A DNA stretch of 64,000 bases, taken from the NCBI GenBank assembly GCA_905160935.1, contig CAJHZI010000005.1, forward strand, positions 93,501 to 157,500, given 5' to 3'. A program made the position numbers and the translations under genes. Origin of the DNA: Enchytraeus crypticus (lineage: Eukaryota > Annelida > Clitellata > Enchytraeida > Enchytraeidae). This document shows, one piece after another, positions 10,701-21,378 of this stretch; the stretch's first letter is position 1; each line of letters starts with the position of its first letter. The notes under the pieces were generated by a model that worked only from the letters and a program-made list of their open reading frames with translations, was not told the DNA's origin and searched no databases.

Positions 10701-12728
10701 TGGTTAAAGCTTCACGTCTAACCTACCTAGATCTGTCGGATTGTGGGCTACATGAAGCAGGAGCAAAGATTCTGTCTAATGTTCTCATCTGCTTTCCTCT
10801 TCTGTACCTCAATCTAGCTGCCAACGGTTTGTACTCACAAGTGTACTGTTTTATTTGTTTACTTTACTTTCAAGGTACTTAAGTAATTCATGAGTGTTAT
10901 AATCAATGTGGCTGAGCCCCTGTTTATTTTATATTGTATTATGTATTAGTCTCCAATTTCATGAGTCCTAGATTTGAAACTTTTAAATTATTTCAATATT
11001 CCTAAAGTCACCTCTGAACCTGATGTACTTTAAATTTAAATTTACATTTTTTGTTCATTTTATCTGCTCCATGGGTAATTGTGTGCACTGACTATTACTA
11101 GATTTAAATATTAATATTTATCAATCTTTCAGTTGATTTTACTGTTAGTCCTACTAACTAAGTAGCTATCTATATGGATGGCTTTAATTTGATTGATTTC
11201 AGACATAAAACATTCCGGAGTGTGCCATATAGCATCTAACCTAAAGTACGTACCAACTCTGGAATGGTTGAGCCTCGCTGATAATAGTCTGCTTGACTAT
11301 TCTATTATTTCTCTCTCTGAGTCATTGCCTCTCTTACCCAATCTATATGGCCTTGACCTCAGCGGTAACCATGTGACAGATCGAGGCTTGGAATCTCTTT
11401 CTCGCTCTCTCCCTCAGTCTCTCTCACATCTCCGACTCTGTCGCAATCAGATTGCCGAGGGCGGTGCTAGGCTTCTTGCTCCAGTTCTTGCACATTCACG
11501 TAGTCTACATTTGGTCGATGTGAGTGAGAATTGCATCAGTGATGTGGGAGTTAATGCTCTCGTTAATGCTGCTACTGTAGCTACAGCCGCCCAGTCTGTG
11601 AAAGCAGCCATGTCTCCTTCGGCAACTCTTACTCCAACTGCCATGTTAGCAGCCACTGCAATGCTTCTAATGTCATCTGTAAACTGTCGTCAGATCTCTT
11701 CTGTGTACGAAGGAGTACACAGTGGTTCAGATTATCTAGCGGATGTATGTGTGATTGTTCACCCTCAGAATAATCCTAAACTGAGTTTTGTTCAGCAGTT
11801 CACAAGACGTCCCAGTAGAAGGTCACTCGGTCACGTAAAGTCACGAATGAAAAGCTCTACTGAATCGACAGATCTGCTGCCTTTCAAGTCTGGAGATGGA
11901 GGCATTGCAGAGTATGAAAACTTTTCCTTTGATGAAAAAATTAAGCCGGGATTGAATGTTTCACCTAGAAAATATCTGTTTGGGCCCAGTGAGGGACAGT
12001 GCTCTTCAGATAAAGGGCTGCTGTTGACTAAAGATGGTATCTCTCTACCAAGCAATGGTCAAGTGCATGGTGACGATCAATTTATACGTAGTGAAAGTGA
12101 GTATTCCACAAATGCAGCCCACTATTTAGAAGGGCATCATTTATCAAAACATGGTCAGTGTTTGCCAAAAGAAATTCAGAGTTCACCTAAAGATGGTATG
12201 ACTAATCCAGGACAGACTGCTGATGCTGGCTGCTTGCCTAACCTGTCTCTCATATCTAACACGTGCACTCTGGACAGTAGTGGCATGAGATACACGCTGA
12301 GTGACATGTCCGATGACGTGTGGAGTGGGGACTGGGATGATAGCGATGTGGGAGAGTGTTCCAGCAGTAGAACCCTCGAGGTGTTCCACAGAGCCTATGC
12401 TTCCCCTGTGAGGTTACCCAGAGTCAGCCTGGCTGATCAGCAGCCCTCTCGTCATCAGCGTGTGTCCAGTCATGATGGGTTTGAGGCTGCATGTGAGCAG
12501 CATGGTGTGGGTGGTTTCATAGAGGTGGAAGCAGTAGATAAGGGTGAAAAGATTGAGGTTGATGGGGGTTTTGGAAGAATTGGTGAAGAGGAAGGACTGA
12601 GGGAGAGTGGAGAGAGCTTGGGGAAGAGGAGGAGTAATTGCGGTAGTGATCGTAGAACAATTAAAAGCCTGACAGCTGTTAATAGTGTCCGCAGATGTTG
12701 GGATGAGCTCACTTCCAGCTACAACTAA
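7725..12728 (+). CDS. Leucine-rich-repeat protein (ribonuclease-inhibitor type), four exons
   Basis: Exons: 7725-8447, 9877-10239, 10640-10826 and 11203-12728, with phases 0, 0, 1 and GT/AG sites throughout; 932 residues. The third junction makes the codon GAC and completes the repeat LNLAANDIKHSGVCHIA. Residues 1-360 are helical-looking and unrecognised. About 360-550 hold roughly seven ~28-residue repeats with consensus LxLSxNxIxDxG (for example LDLSGNHVTDRGLESLS), the ribonuclease-inhibitor/NLR type used for protein-protein contact. About 550-932 is Ser/Gly-rich, acidic in places and probably disordered; it starts with an Ala-rich stretch. There is no signal peptide or clear membrane helix, so it is likely intracellular. 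I cannot name an orthologue. The start was chosen as the first ATG of exon 1; a 5' UTR exon may lie upstream. Confidence 0.85.
8735..8940 (-). repeat. ATC-ended dispersed repeat (family C) in LRR-gene intron 1
   Basis: On the minus strand it starts with (CAT)n and runs through AAATCCCAGTTTAACTAGAG and a GTAGCAATCTC..GGCGCTCAC block. The same layout is at 21000-21195, 24303-24505, 35640-35930 and 44603-44870. It has no coding capacity and is presumably non-autonomous. Confidence 0.65.
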
Positions 12729-12955
12729 TGATGGGTGTTGTGTGTATACAAGTGCAGAAATTACTTGTATATCAGACATGAAGTACTAGTGTGTTTGATA
12801 TTTAAATGTAATAAGTTGAATGCCTATCAGACTGACCTCTGAGCATGACATAAGAATAGTTTGTGAAAGATTAAGTGCTCTTGTATTTTGTTTGTATAAA
12901 AATGTTAGCATTGGAGAGAAGAGGCTACAGTTGATGTATTCTAATAATCCGTATA

Positions 12956-12961
12956 AATAAA
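12956..12961 (+). promoter_or_regulatory. Candidate poly(A) signal of the LRR gene
   Basis: AATAAA lies 228 nt after the stop codon. Another AATAAA near 14946 could define a longer 3' UTR; nothing seen here decides between them. Confidence 0.35.
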
Positions 12962-12979
12962 TTAGAAAGTTACAAATTG

Positions 12980-15900
12980 TTTCTTGTGGAAGCTCAGGTT
13001 GATCTAGCTAGCTGTGATGTTACTCGTGTTTGTATAGCTAGTATGTCGTAGCCCCAGAAACTTCTAGGCAGTGCCTTTATTTCGCTTTATTTTTGTCTGT
13101 ATTCTTGTAGAAGACACTGTTGAGACCGCAATAACATTTAATTTATGTGCTTGTACTAATGGTGCACTCGTTGTGCAGTGGTTGTAGTCACGCCTTTCAG
13201 TTGTCTAGTAAAGAATTAAGATATTTGTCTGATTTTGTTTAGTTGTTATATAAAGAGTGTACCCATTTTCTTGCAGATCTAATCTCATTAATATAGGCAT
13301 TCTTATATTGTACTTACATAATTTCTACTACAAGTTATTGTCCTCTAATACCGTATTGCTTGATTCCGAATGTTCATTATTACGCAGATTTTTTCCACCT
13401 AACGTATTCTTTGAAGCACTGCCGGGACTGATTTTTTTTGTTTAAAGGTAATCAACTGTGATGCTTGTACATTATTCTGTTGTATATTGTGTAGAGTGCC
13501 TCAAGTGAAGGCCAGAGACGATTGACTGCCTATTATACAGAAATCGTTGTTAAGATTTACTTGCTTATTGTATTTGATATTATGATATCTATGCATGTTC
13601 ATTTATGCTAGTTTTGAACTGTGTTGAAAGTGTCACTAGTCAAGCTTTGATTTGATAGAAGTATTTACAAGTAAGTTTTTGTTAAGATTTGTTTTAGGTA
13701 TACTATTCTACGTGATATTGATGAGTTGTTACAGGCACAGTATACAGTATGATTATTGCCATTTTTGTACTCAGTTGGCTTGAATAATTTTAAGTTGAAT
13801 TAATTTCATTCATTTTGTATGTTGTGAGTTGTAAAACTAGCTAAATTTGCTACTGGTGTGTATGATTATGTTTTTGTGACTTTATAGTAACCGTGGCCAT
13901 CGCAGTAATTAAGTGAGTTCATTATATAAGTTATATTTTTTGTTTTCAAAGATCTCAGTCAAGCAGACCAACATACGCTGTAAATGTTTCTTTTTTTATT
14001 ATATAGCCAATTTTGTCATTCTTTTTGTATCTCTTCTCCCCTTGCTACTGTTATTTGTAAGTCTCTTTTATTTGATTAATGTTCACTATAGTGAGATTTA
14101 AGATGTTAATGAAATGCTCTTCGTGTAACTATTCACATTGATTAAAATATTTTGCTGGTTCTACTCTTTTCCTCGACTGCTAGTTATTAAGCTAAGTTCT
14201 TGCATGATGTTATGAATTTACTGAACTTCTAAAGATTTTTGATACTTTATATTATATATTATTTAAGTGAATGCACTTTTACATATCGGACTGGTCTTTT
14301 ATGTTTTCGTAGCATTTCATACAACTAAGTGTAAGCTATTTCTAGTATCCAGTAATATGCTTGCAGATGTATTATAAATACATATGCAGATCAGATTAAT
14401 GTATAGTTCTACAAGTACAGTATTCAATCTTTTTTAAGGAGAACATTTTCTAAGATTATACTATTTGTGTACATGTTATTCAACACTTACATTTACAATA
14501 TGTATGATCTATTTTCACTATACAATGCAGTAGAACATGCAAATACTGTACCATTTGTAGATTCATTAAATTGTTTGGACAATATTTAAAGTGATCCTTA
14601 AAAAATTCCAAATTTTAAATATGAATTTAGCCATAGAGTCAATTAAAGAATCAATTTAAATGCTTTAATTTCTTGCAGTTGTTGAAATTCCAAGCAAACT
14701 AGTTGATCCTACCCGAGCTCTTTATTTTACAGTTGATCTCCACTAGTTTATTAAGAAAGTTAAATCTCTACGCTCCTATAAAATACTAAATTACTGAAAG
14801 CCATAAAAAAATAGTAAAAATTAATTCTACTATTAACAGTACCTACATTAAGTACATGCAGTTGGATTTTTATTGATTCGTGATATTTCTTGTTTCAATC
14901 TTGTGTTTGATTCTAGCACTTAAGAATGCCGTTGATCTCATGTTATAATAAAGTTTTTGCTTGTCTTCATAAAGTTTTTGCTTGTCTTGCTCGTATTGTC
15001 CTCAAACCTCTCAACATCTCTTGTCGTTGCTGCTGCATTACTGTGACTAGTTAAGAACTGTTTTTTTTTATTCTGAACAGTTGGTGATGAAATCGGCATA
15101 GCCTATGAAAGTTGATAGCTCTGGTGTGCATGAACTTCTAATGTAAAAGCTTTGATGTCAGATTATTAAGTCATTTGTAAAAGCTTAAATACAAGTTTTA
15201 TCAGTTGTTTTTTCTGTTTTTATATATTGGAATAATCAATCAGGTTTGGTACTCTAACAATCAAGCTAATAGTTGCAGATTCTGCAAATTCTCAGTAATT
15301 CTAAAACCTCTGTTTCACTATTGCTGAATAGTTGAACGTTCAGTCAGTTCAATTTAAATATCCGAAGACATGAGAAATGACATATGTTGTATCTTATCTA
15401 TTCTCTAAATGACATAAACTTAATTCTAAACATGTCCAAATGCTCTAAAAGCGAAATGAAACTCGAGGCATTCTAAGAATGAATTAGGCCAAAGTCCGTT
15501 TCCTTGTCTTATTTATTTTATTAGTTTACTAGTCATATATATATATAAGGATAGGGTTCCACGTGTTTCTTCTTACCTAGCAATTAGTAGACTATTGTAG
15601 GCCTACTGTCAACTAGGTCTTCAGCCATTTGTAAATATATTCTCTTAATTAATGAGAATTCATGACAAATCTCACGAAAATTCTTCACGAATTACTTAAC
15701 ATATAAGTCATAACAATTTTCTGATAGAAATAAAAATTAGTATTTTGCATTGCTATTTAGTTTTAATAGAGCCTTTCTTAAACATTTAATTCATTATTAA
15801 GACTTTTATGGCCGTTTGGCAGATAGAATTTCTGTAGCCATAATAATAATTCTTAGAAATATTATAAATTTTATACAATCAATCTACAGAATACATGTAT

Positions 15901-16380
15901 TTAACAAAGAATAAACTGATATACATCGTGTTAAATGTCAATACATAGATGTGCTGCTAACATATGCTATGTGCATTAATTTAAAAGTGAAAACGACTAA
16001 CAAAACATCTTACTAACTCATTTTCAGTAATTGCAATGGCTCTAATAATATATATTGGCCTGCCGTCTTTGTCAGCCTAATAGTTTGGCAGAATGTTAAT
16101 CTTCTATGGGTTAACAATGAAAACAATGATCCACGGAGTTACTAGCAGAGGATTCAGAGAGGCTATCGTCCCTCCTGCGCGTTTATATGATCCATGATAT
16201 CTTCTCATTCCGATGGAAGCGACAAGAATCGTGAGTAATTTTGCATGTCAGCAAGTTGGCCTATATCTGCAAATGTTTGTTTTTCAAGCAAATTAGCATC
16301 ATCTACAGATCAGTAATATCATCATTATTACTCGTTCCAAGGTTATTTATCTTTAGAGTAGGCCTATATTCAATGATATA
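12980..16380. other. Intergenic or long 3' UTR DNA, no gene seen
   Basis: T-rich DNA after the LRR gene. Stops occur frequently in all frames and no domain is visible. There is a small direct duplication containing AAAGTTTTTGCTTGTCTT near 14950-14990. Part may be 3' UTR. Confidence 0.5.
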
Positions 16381-16394
16381 TATGATATACAAAA

Positions 16395-16448
16395 AGATAT
16401 ATATATATATAATTATATATAAATATACATGTATATATATATATATAC

Positions 16449-16496
<48 letters not shown>

Positions 16497-16628
16497 TCTC
16501 TCTTAGTGCACTGACTACTGGCAGGTCCATGGTACATAACGCCTCCACTCTTCTCTGTCTTCCGCCTTCCTCTTCATTTCCACATATGAGTGGGTCTTTC
16601 AATCATCTAACATACCTAATACCTAATC

Positions 16629-16707
<79 letters not shown>

Positions 16708-16710
16708 TAT
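16395..16710. repeat. (AT)n microsatellites flanking a family A repeat
   Basis: Two long TA runs (about 16398-16495 and 16632-16705) bracket the repeat at 16494-16632. Open frames crossing them encode only Ile/Tyr runs and are not genes. Confidence 0.9.
16494..16632 (+). repeat. Dispersed repeat family A
   Basis: It begins CTCTCTTAGTGCACTG, then CTACTGGCAGGTCCATGG, TACATAACGCCTCCACTC and TTCCTCTTCAT. Related copies: 21941, 22700 (-), 41290 (-), 54318, 55522 and 61283 (-). The family is unknown to me. Confidence 0.75.
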
Positions 16711-16732
16711 GTATATAATTATATATATGTTT

Positions 16733-16835
16733 CTTCTTCAGTGCACTGCCAAGTGGCATGTTCAAGGTACATACTCATACTCAAAGTCTGTTTTCTTGCT
16801 CCATAAGAGCACTCCATAAGTGCAAGGGATACATA
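16733..16835 (+). repeat. Dispersed repeat family B
   Basis: CAGTGCACTGCCAAGTGGCA is followed by GTTCAAGGTACATACTC and a GAGCACTCCATA element. Related copies: 19745 (-), 23448, 26834, 34850, 48432 (-) and 63205. It shares the CTGCC-NNNN-GGCA palindromic core with family A, so the two families are probably related. Confidence 0.65.
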
Positions 16836-17010
16836 GCAAAAAATATAATTCTCGTACGCCATGCAGATTCAGAAGCAAGAACTTCGTTATTGTAAGGAAA
16901 CCTGAGCTGACATTTAATTGCATAATTTCAATAGAACTTATTGTGCTGCTTTATATAAGATGACTCTAAAGACTGCTGACATTTATCCTTTTACTGAAGA
17001 AATTTTCTTG

Positions 17011-17016
17011 TTTATT
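17011..17016 (-). promoter_or_regulatory. Candidate poly(A) signal of the minus-strand membrane-protein gene
   Basis: AATAAA on the minus strand lies about 25 nt past the stop codon at 17041. If it is used, the 3' UTR would be very short. Confidence 0.3.
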
Positions 17017-17040
17017 CTCTATTCCCGTCATTACAAAGAC

Positions 17041-19933
17041 TTAGAGAGTGACGTTTCGCTTGTAGAGCCCTGGTTGTATAGAATTAGACGATAACAATAC
17101 AGACTGGTGCATGGCTGGAGAACTCTCGTTGTAATTCAATTTCGCAGTCTTTCTTAAGTCGCCATCTGCAACGACGTGAGCAGAATTTTTATTTGAAACC
17201 TTCGCAATATCGTGATTATTTTCAATCTGATTATACGTTTCGAAATCTAAAGAATTCCTCATTCTAACGGCATCGTCGGTCACACCTTCAATGATGGGTA
17301 AAACTCTACTGGTACCAAATTCATGTCGAGCAGTGATCGAGTCTTCAAAACTAGGTTCTACAGTCGTATCAAAATCAGAGAAAGAGTAACTAAGATCTGT
17401 GACAAAAGTTAAAGAATCCATAGATGTACCTGCTACTGACCTGCATGACGAGACACTCGCTGGTTTTCTCAAGTTGGCAGTACTATGAAGGTAATTCTGT
17501 AGAAGATTTGCTCTTATCATATTATCAGATGAAGGTGAATTCGGTAAGTTTTCACGCTGAAAGAAGTCAGAGTTCTGGGAATAAGGAGTGTTGAAATAGT
17601 CCAGTGCGCTTCCGTTGCTACTCAATTCGTAATCTATAAGCGAAATGTATTCATGAATTCCTGATTTATCGCCCTCGACGTAGCCTTCGAAATACCCTTT
17701 CAGAGTTCCTCCAGAATCGACGACCTCGCCTTCGGATATCGAAATCAAATTGGGTAGATGTCTTGTGGCAAAACTAACTCTTTTTGCTTTAGTTTTCCTT
17801 ATCTGGTTGTTTTTCTGAGTTTTCTCACCTTCAATATTTGTACTATTTTCATTGCCCATTTGTCTGATAGGAAATTCATTCAATTTAGGAAATTCGGAGG
17901 TAAGATTTTTCGTCAGATAATCGGTGTGACTGTGGTTTCTTGGGTTAGGGTTTCTGGACTGTGGGGTGCTACTCACGTGACCAGCAGCCAATGCCTGAAA
18001 GCGCTGCTCGCTACCAACACTAGGCAGAGAGTTATCATACAGATCACGAGGTGGACTAACTGCGACCAATGGACTAATTGATGCCGCAGATCCAACGACA
18101 TGTGATTCTAGTTGACCAATAACGGGCTTGGATTTAACGTAAAGTGATACTGCTGGACCAATAGCAGACGGATACGCAAGTATCTCAGTTGAAATATCGT
18201 CAATCGAAGCATTTGATTGATTTCTATTACTGCCTGTTTTCCATGTATTGAGCTGCAATGCTCCCAATGAGGTGCTTCCACTGCTGGACTTGGGATTTCT
18301 GGGATTTCGAGGCAACCCCTTGTGGTTGCTCAGCCCGTAAGCTTGAGAAGTCGGGTATGGTTGGCTTCTGAGCTTAGATCTAGTGTCAGAAGACCGAAGC
18401 ATGTCCGATACAAGAGAGCTTGAGGTGTCTGACTTGGAGAGACTTCGAAATATCTTCTGTTAAGCAGACAAATATCAGTTTAGAATAGAACAATAATGGA
18501 AGAAGTAAGAAAAACAGTTCATGTCTTTAATTCAGTAATAAAATATTACCAGATATGCACTTTATATAGCTGTAATTTCACCCTACACTGCTTTCTCTAC
18601 CACCAAAATTTCTATCAGAATGATTCTGATTGGGATTCAAATCCACACCCATCTAGTTTTTCATTTAATTACTTCTACAGGTAATTTACTACCAAATCTA
18701 TCATCCATCCCATAGGTTGACACAACGAATGAATAAAAATATTTATTTTAAGCTCAAATTTTTTATTATTCTACATTGTAATATTTAAAGACTAATTGTA
18801 AGCAGTAGCCCATCCTGTGTTGCGTCCCGGACGCTGAAGAATGAACCAACCATCAACAACACATGGAAGAACTGAGGAAGGCAACGGGAAACCACCTCAT
18901 AAGCCATATTATTCCCCAGCTATAGGCCACATTAACGTGGGGATAAAGCCAGTAAGGACAAACGTTATCCAGTATTGTTGTATTTTGTTTCATTGCCATT
19001 TCTACATTATAATATCACGGGAACTCCATGAATATTTTAAATTCAATTATGACTTTATACTAAAGAGATACTTCCGTACGATACTACATGTATATAATTT
19101 AATAAACTGTGGCACTAGGCTATATACTGGCTGTGGTTAGTGGCGATAACGGTAAAGTACTCGACCGCGGATCAGTATGCGCGGGGTTCAAATCCTGAGC
19201 TCGCTTGTCACTGATATCCCTTTCGAGTGAGGAAACTGACGTTAACATTAGCTTTACCAGCTTTAAACTACCAGTCGCCTATTTATTTCTTCCCTATTTA
19301 TCGGTTGGTAAGTTAACTCACCTTTATCATGTCCATCGACGTGGATTTCTTATGTTGCATACGTTTAGTCTCTCTATTTCCTTTATCCGCAACTTCAAAA
19401 GGATCTGAAAAATTAATGCGAAATACAAAAAATTTAAATCATCGAGGAGGTTAAGATGAAGAATCCTACGTTGCGAAATTCTAAATGACTGTTCCTGTGA
19501 CCCTGGAATAATTTCCCGATAGAGCTGCCCAGAGAGTACAATCTAGGTACTTCCGAGTACTGGTAATATGGATAATAAATAGCCTAACTGTCTAATGCTT
19601 ATCAATGGATAGCGATGGTTATCATCATGGATAATCACCTCAGACGCCATATTTTCAAAAGCCATAAGCTACATAAGGTATGAATAAGGCATTGGTGACG
19701 GAATCAACTTGTTGATTTATGTAGCGCTGTTTGTAAAGCACTAAAGCAGAATCTGAGTATGAATATGTACCTTTGACCTGCCACTTGGCAGAACATTAGA
19801 GAGAAAGATACCGGATGAATGCTGTCGATTGGACGGTTGAAGCTGAATGCCTTCTAAGCTCTCCACTGAATCTGCCCTGAGCTGATTAACTGTTCTATAC
19901 GATGATCTCGATCCTCTAATGCTTCTTGTTAGT
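17041..19933 (-). CDS. Ser-rich cytoplasmic-tail exons, probably 3' part of the CUB membrane-protein gene
   Basis: Last exon: 18456 down to 17041, phase 0 after the acceptor CTTAACAG, 471 codons plus stop. It is Ser/Asn/Pro-rich with basic patches (for example KAKRVSFATRHLPNL) and no recognised fold. Upstream exon: 19933 down to 19771, 163 nt, RSIRGSRSSYRTVNQLRAD-type basic sequence, ending AAAG|GTACAT. That end is phase 0 and fits the last exon. The donor and the final codons lie inside a family B repeat. An alternative donor at CCG|GTATCT (exon end 19812) would be phase 1 and would not join the last exon in frame. The exon needs a phase-2 predecessor; exon 4 of the upstream group offers one (ACT|GTATAA, end 21437). 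Membership in the CUB gene is inferred from strand, order and composition. Confidence 0.6.
18815..18970 (+). repeat. Dispersed repeat family D
   Basis: It contains a block ending GGCAACGGGAAACCACCTCA and then AGCCATATTATTCCCC..GCTATAGGCCACATTAA. The same order occurs at 48250-48370, with a shorter inverted piece at 23575-23650. This is probably the end of a SINE or DNA element. Confidence 0.6.
19127..19268 (+). mobile_element. tRNA-derived SINE, family 1
   Basis: A-box-like TGGCGATAACGG and B-box GGTTCAAATCC form a pol III promoter spaced as in a tRNA. They are followed by the tail GTCACTGATATC..GAGTGAGGAAACTGACG TTAACATTAGCTTTA, which resembles the LINE 3' ends in this window. Confidence 0.85.
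19745..19806 (-). repeat. Family B repeat overlapping a predicted coding exon end
   Basis: On the minus strand it reads TCTCTAATGTTCTGCCAAG, TGGCAGGTCAAAGGTACATA. It matches the copy at 26834 closely. It would supply both the last codons and the splice donor (AAAG|GTACAT) of the exon 19771-19933. Confidence 0.7.
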
Positions 19934-20209
19934 CTGTTGGCAAACAGCTTAGAGAAACAACCCATAATAAGATAACAAGCCATGTGTCGTTTGAAAAAAA
20001 AAAAAAAAAACAAATTGTATAATTATATCAAAATAAATCAGCTAATTAATTAGTTAAAATTATAATGTTTATTGTAGCAGATCGACAATCTTCAAAAATC
20101 ACAACGCGTACGTGTTCATAAGTGGCGACTAACGCATGCAATTGTCAACTTGAAAATGCAACGTGGAAAACGTATCTGTAACTAAACAGAAAAATCAAAT
20201 TTTTGGAAG

Positions 20210-20310
20210 AGAGGGAGAGAGAGAGAGAGAGTGAGAGAACTATCGTGTGTGTGTGTGTGTGTGAGAGAGAGAACTATAGTGTGAGAGAAAGAGAGAGAGA
20301 GAGAAACACT
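20210..20310. repeat. (GA)n/(GT)n microsatellite
   Basis: Alternating GAGAGA and GTGTGT runs, partly duplicated around GAACTAT. It lies in an intron of the minus-strand gene. Confidence 0.9.
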
Positions 20311-20832
20311 TACCAGCATTGAGATGGTAGGGATGGTTGTTGCGATAATTGAATTGAAGAAGTTTACGTTACTACTAAAAACTAAGATTTGAATCTCATC
20401 TGGGAAATCTAAGCTTCATAAAGATATTTTAAATTGATTGATAGCAAGAAAGACTAGAATATCGGTTCAAGTCACCGGACACTTATCCTACCTTCGTCCT
20501 AAGCGACTTCTGTCTGAATAGAGTCCCACTTCCTCCACTGCCTTCACATTCCCTATCCATCTCCGTGACTCTATCACTAATTCCGGCTTCTTCTGAGTAA
20601 TTCAGCATTTCCCTTCTTAGACGAAGCCCTATTTTACGAATCAGAAATTTTATAGCTTTTATTAGCCGGAAATTAAAAAGTTGTCTTCTCAGTTTAATCT
20701 AAAATCCTAACAGTAGAAACCGAAGCTACTTGCTGTTTTTTTTTCGTGAAGCGTCTGTGATTGGTCATTTCTAAGATAAGTTGTCACAACAATGAATACA
20801 CTAACGTCTACCGTTACAACATTAACCATTAA

Positions 20833-20980
20833 TCGGCTGGAGTCAGTGGCGAAATCAGTAAGCTACTCGACCGCGGATCAGTATGTGCGGGGTTGAAATC
20901 CTGGGCTTTCCCGTCACTGACATCGCTTTCGAGTGAAGAAACTGACATTAACGTTAGCATCTTAGCTTTTAGCTTTTAAT
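20833..20980 (+). mobile_element. tRNA-derived SINE, family 1
   Basis: GGCTGGAGTCAGTGGCGAAA, then the B-box variant GGTTGAAATCC, then CCCGTCACTGACATCGCTTT and the AAACTGACATTAACGTTAGC tail. Confidence 0.85.
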
Positions 20981-20999
20981 ACTAGAGACATTCAAAACC

Positions 21000-21195
21000 C
21001 GTGTTGCGTCCGAGTTGCTGAAAAACAGTCCAACTGTGGACTGCATGTGTCACAAAAGGTGAAAAGCACTAAGATTCCAACTAACCTCAGAAAGGGCAAT
21101 CGGTTGGTGAGCGCCTAGGCGTCAGAAATTGCTACAAAATGTTTCAATCTCCAATCTAGTTAAACTTAAGGGTAGATTATGGGGATAACCACAGA
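21000..21195 (-). repeat. Dispersed repeat family C
   Basis: GGCAATCGGTTGGTGAGCGC and ATTGCTACAAAAT here are the reverse complement of the family block seen at 44700-44760. A GTGTTGCGTCCGAGTTGCT end matches the CCGGACACAACAC end of other copies. Confidence 0.65.
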
Positions 21196-21378
21196 CATTC
21201 AAAACCATTACCATGAAAAATACTAATTTATCATGTATCCACTAAATAAAAGTTCAGAGAATCGGCACGTGGTAATTATTATTAAAAGAGCGTTGGAGGG
21301 ATTCAATTGTTTCTATGTTTTGTTCTCTTATGTACGTATCTCATACATCTACCAATTAATTACGAAATGCAGATTATA

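Noticed and set aside
11447..12779. Several minus-strand frames inside the LRR gene
   Set aside because: Antisense shadows of exon 4; no independent domain or codon pattern.
16241..16819. 192-residue open frame
   Set aside because: Mostly (AT)n and repeat families A and B translated; Ile/Tyr runs, no gene signal.
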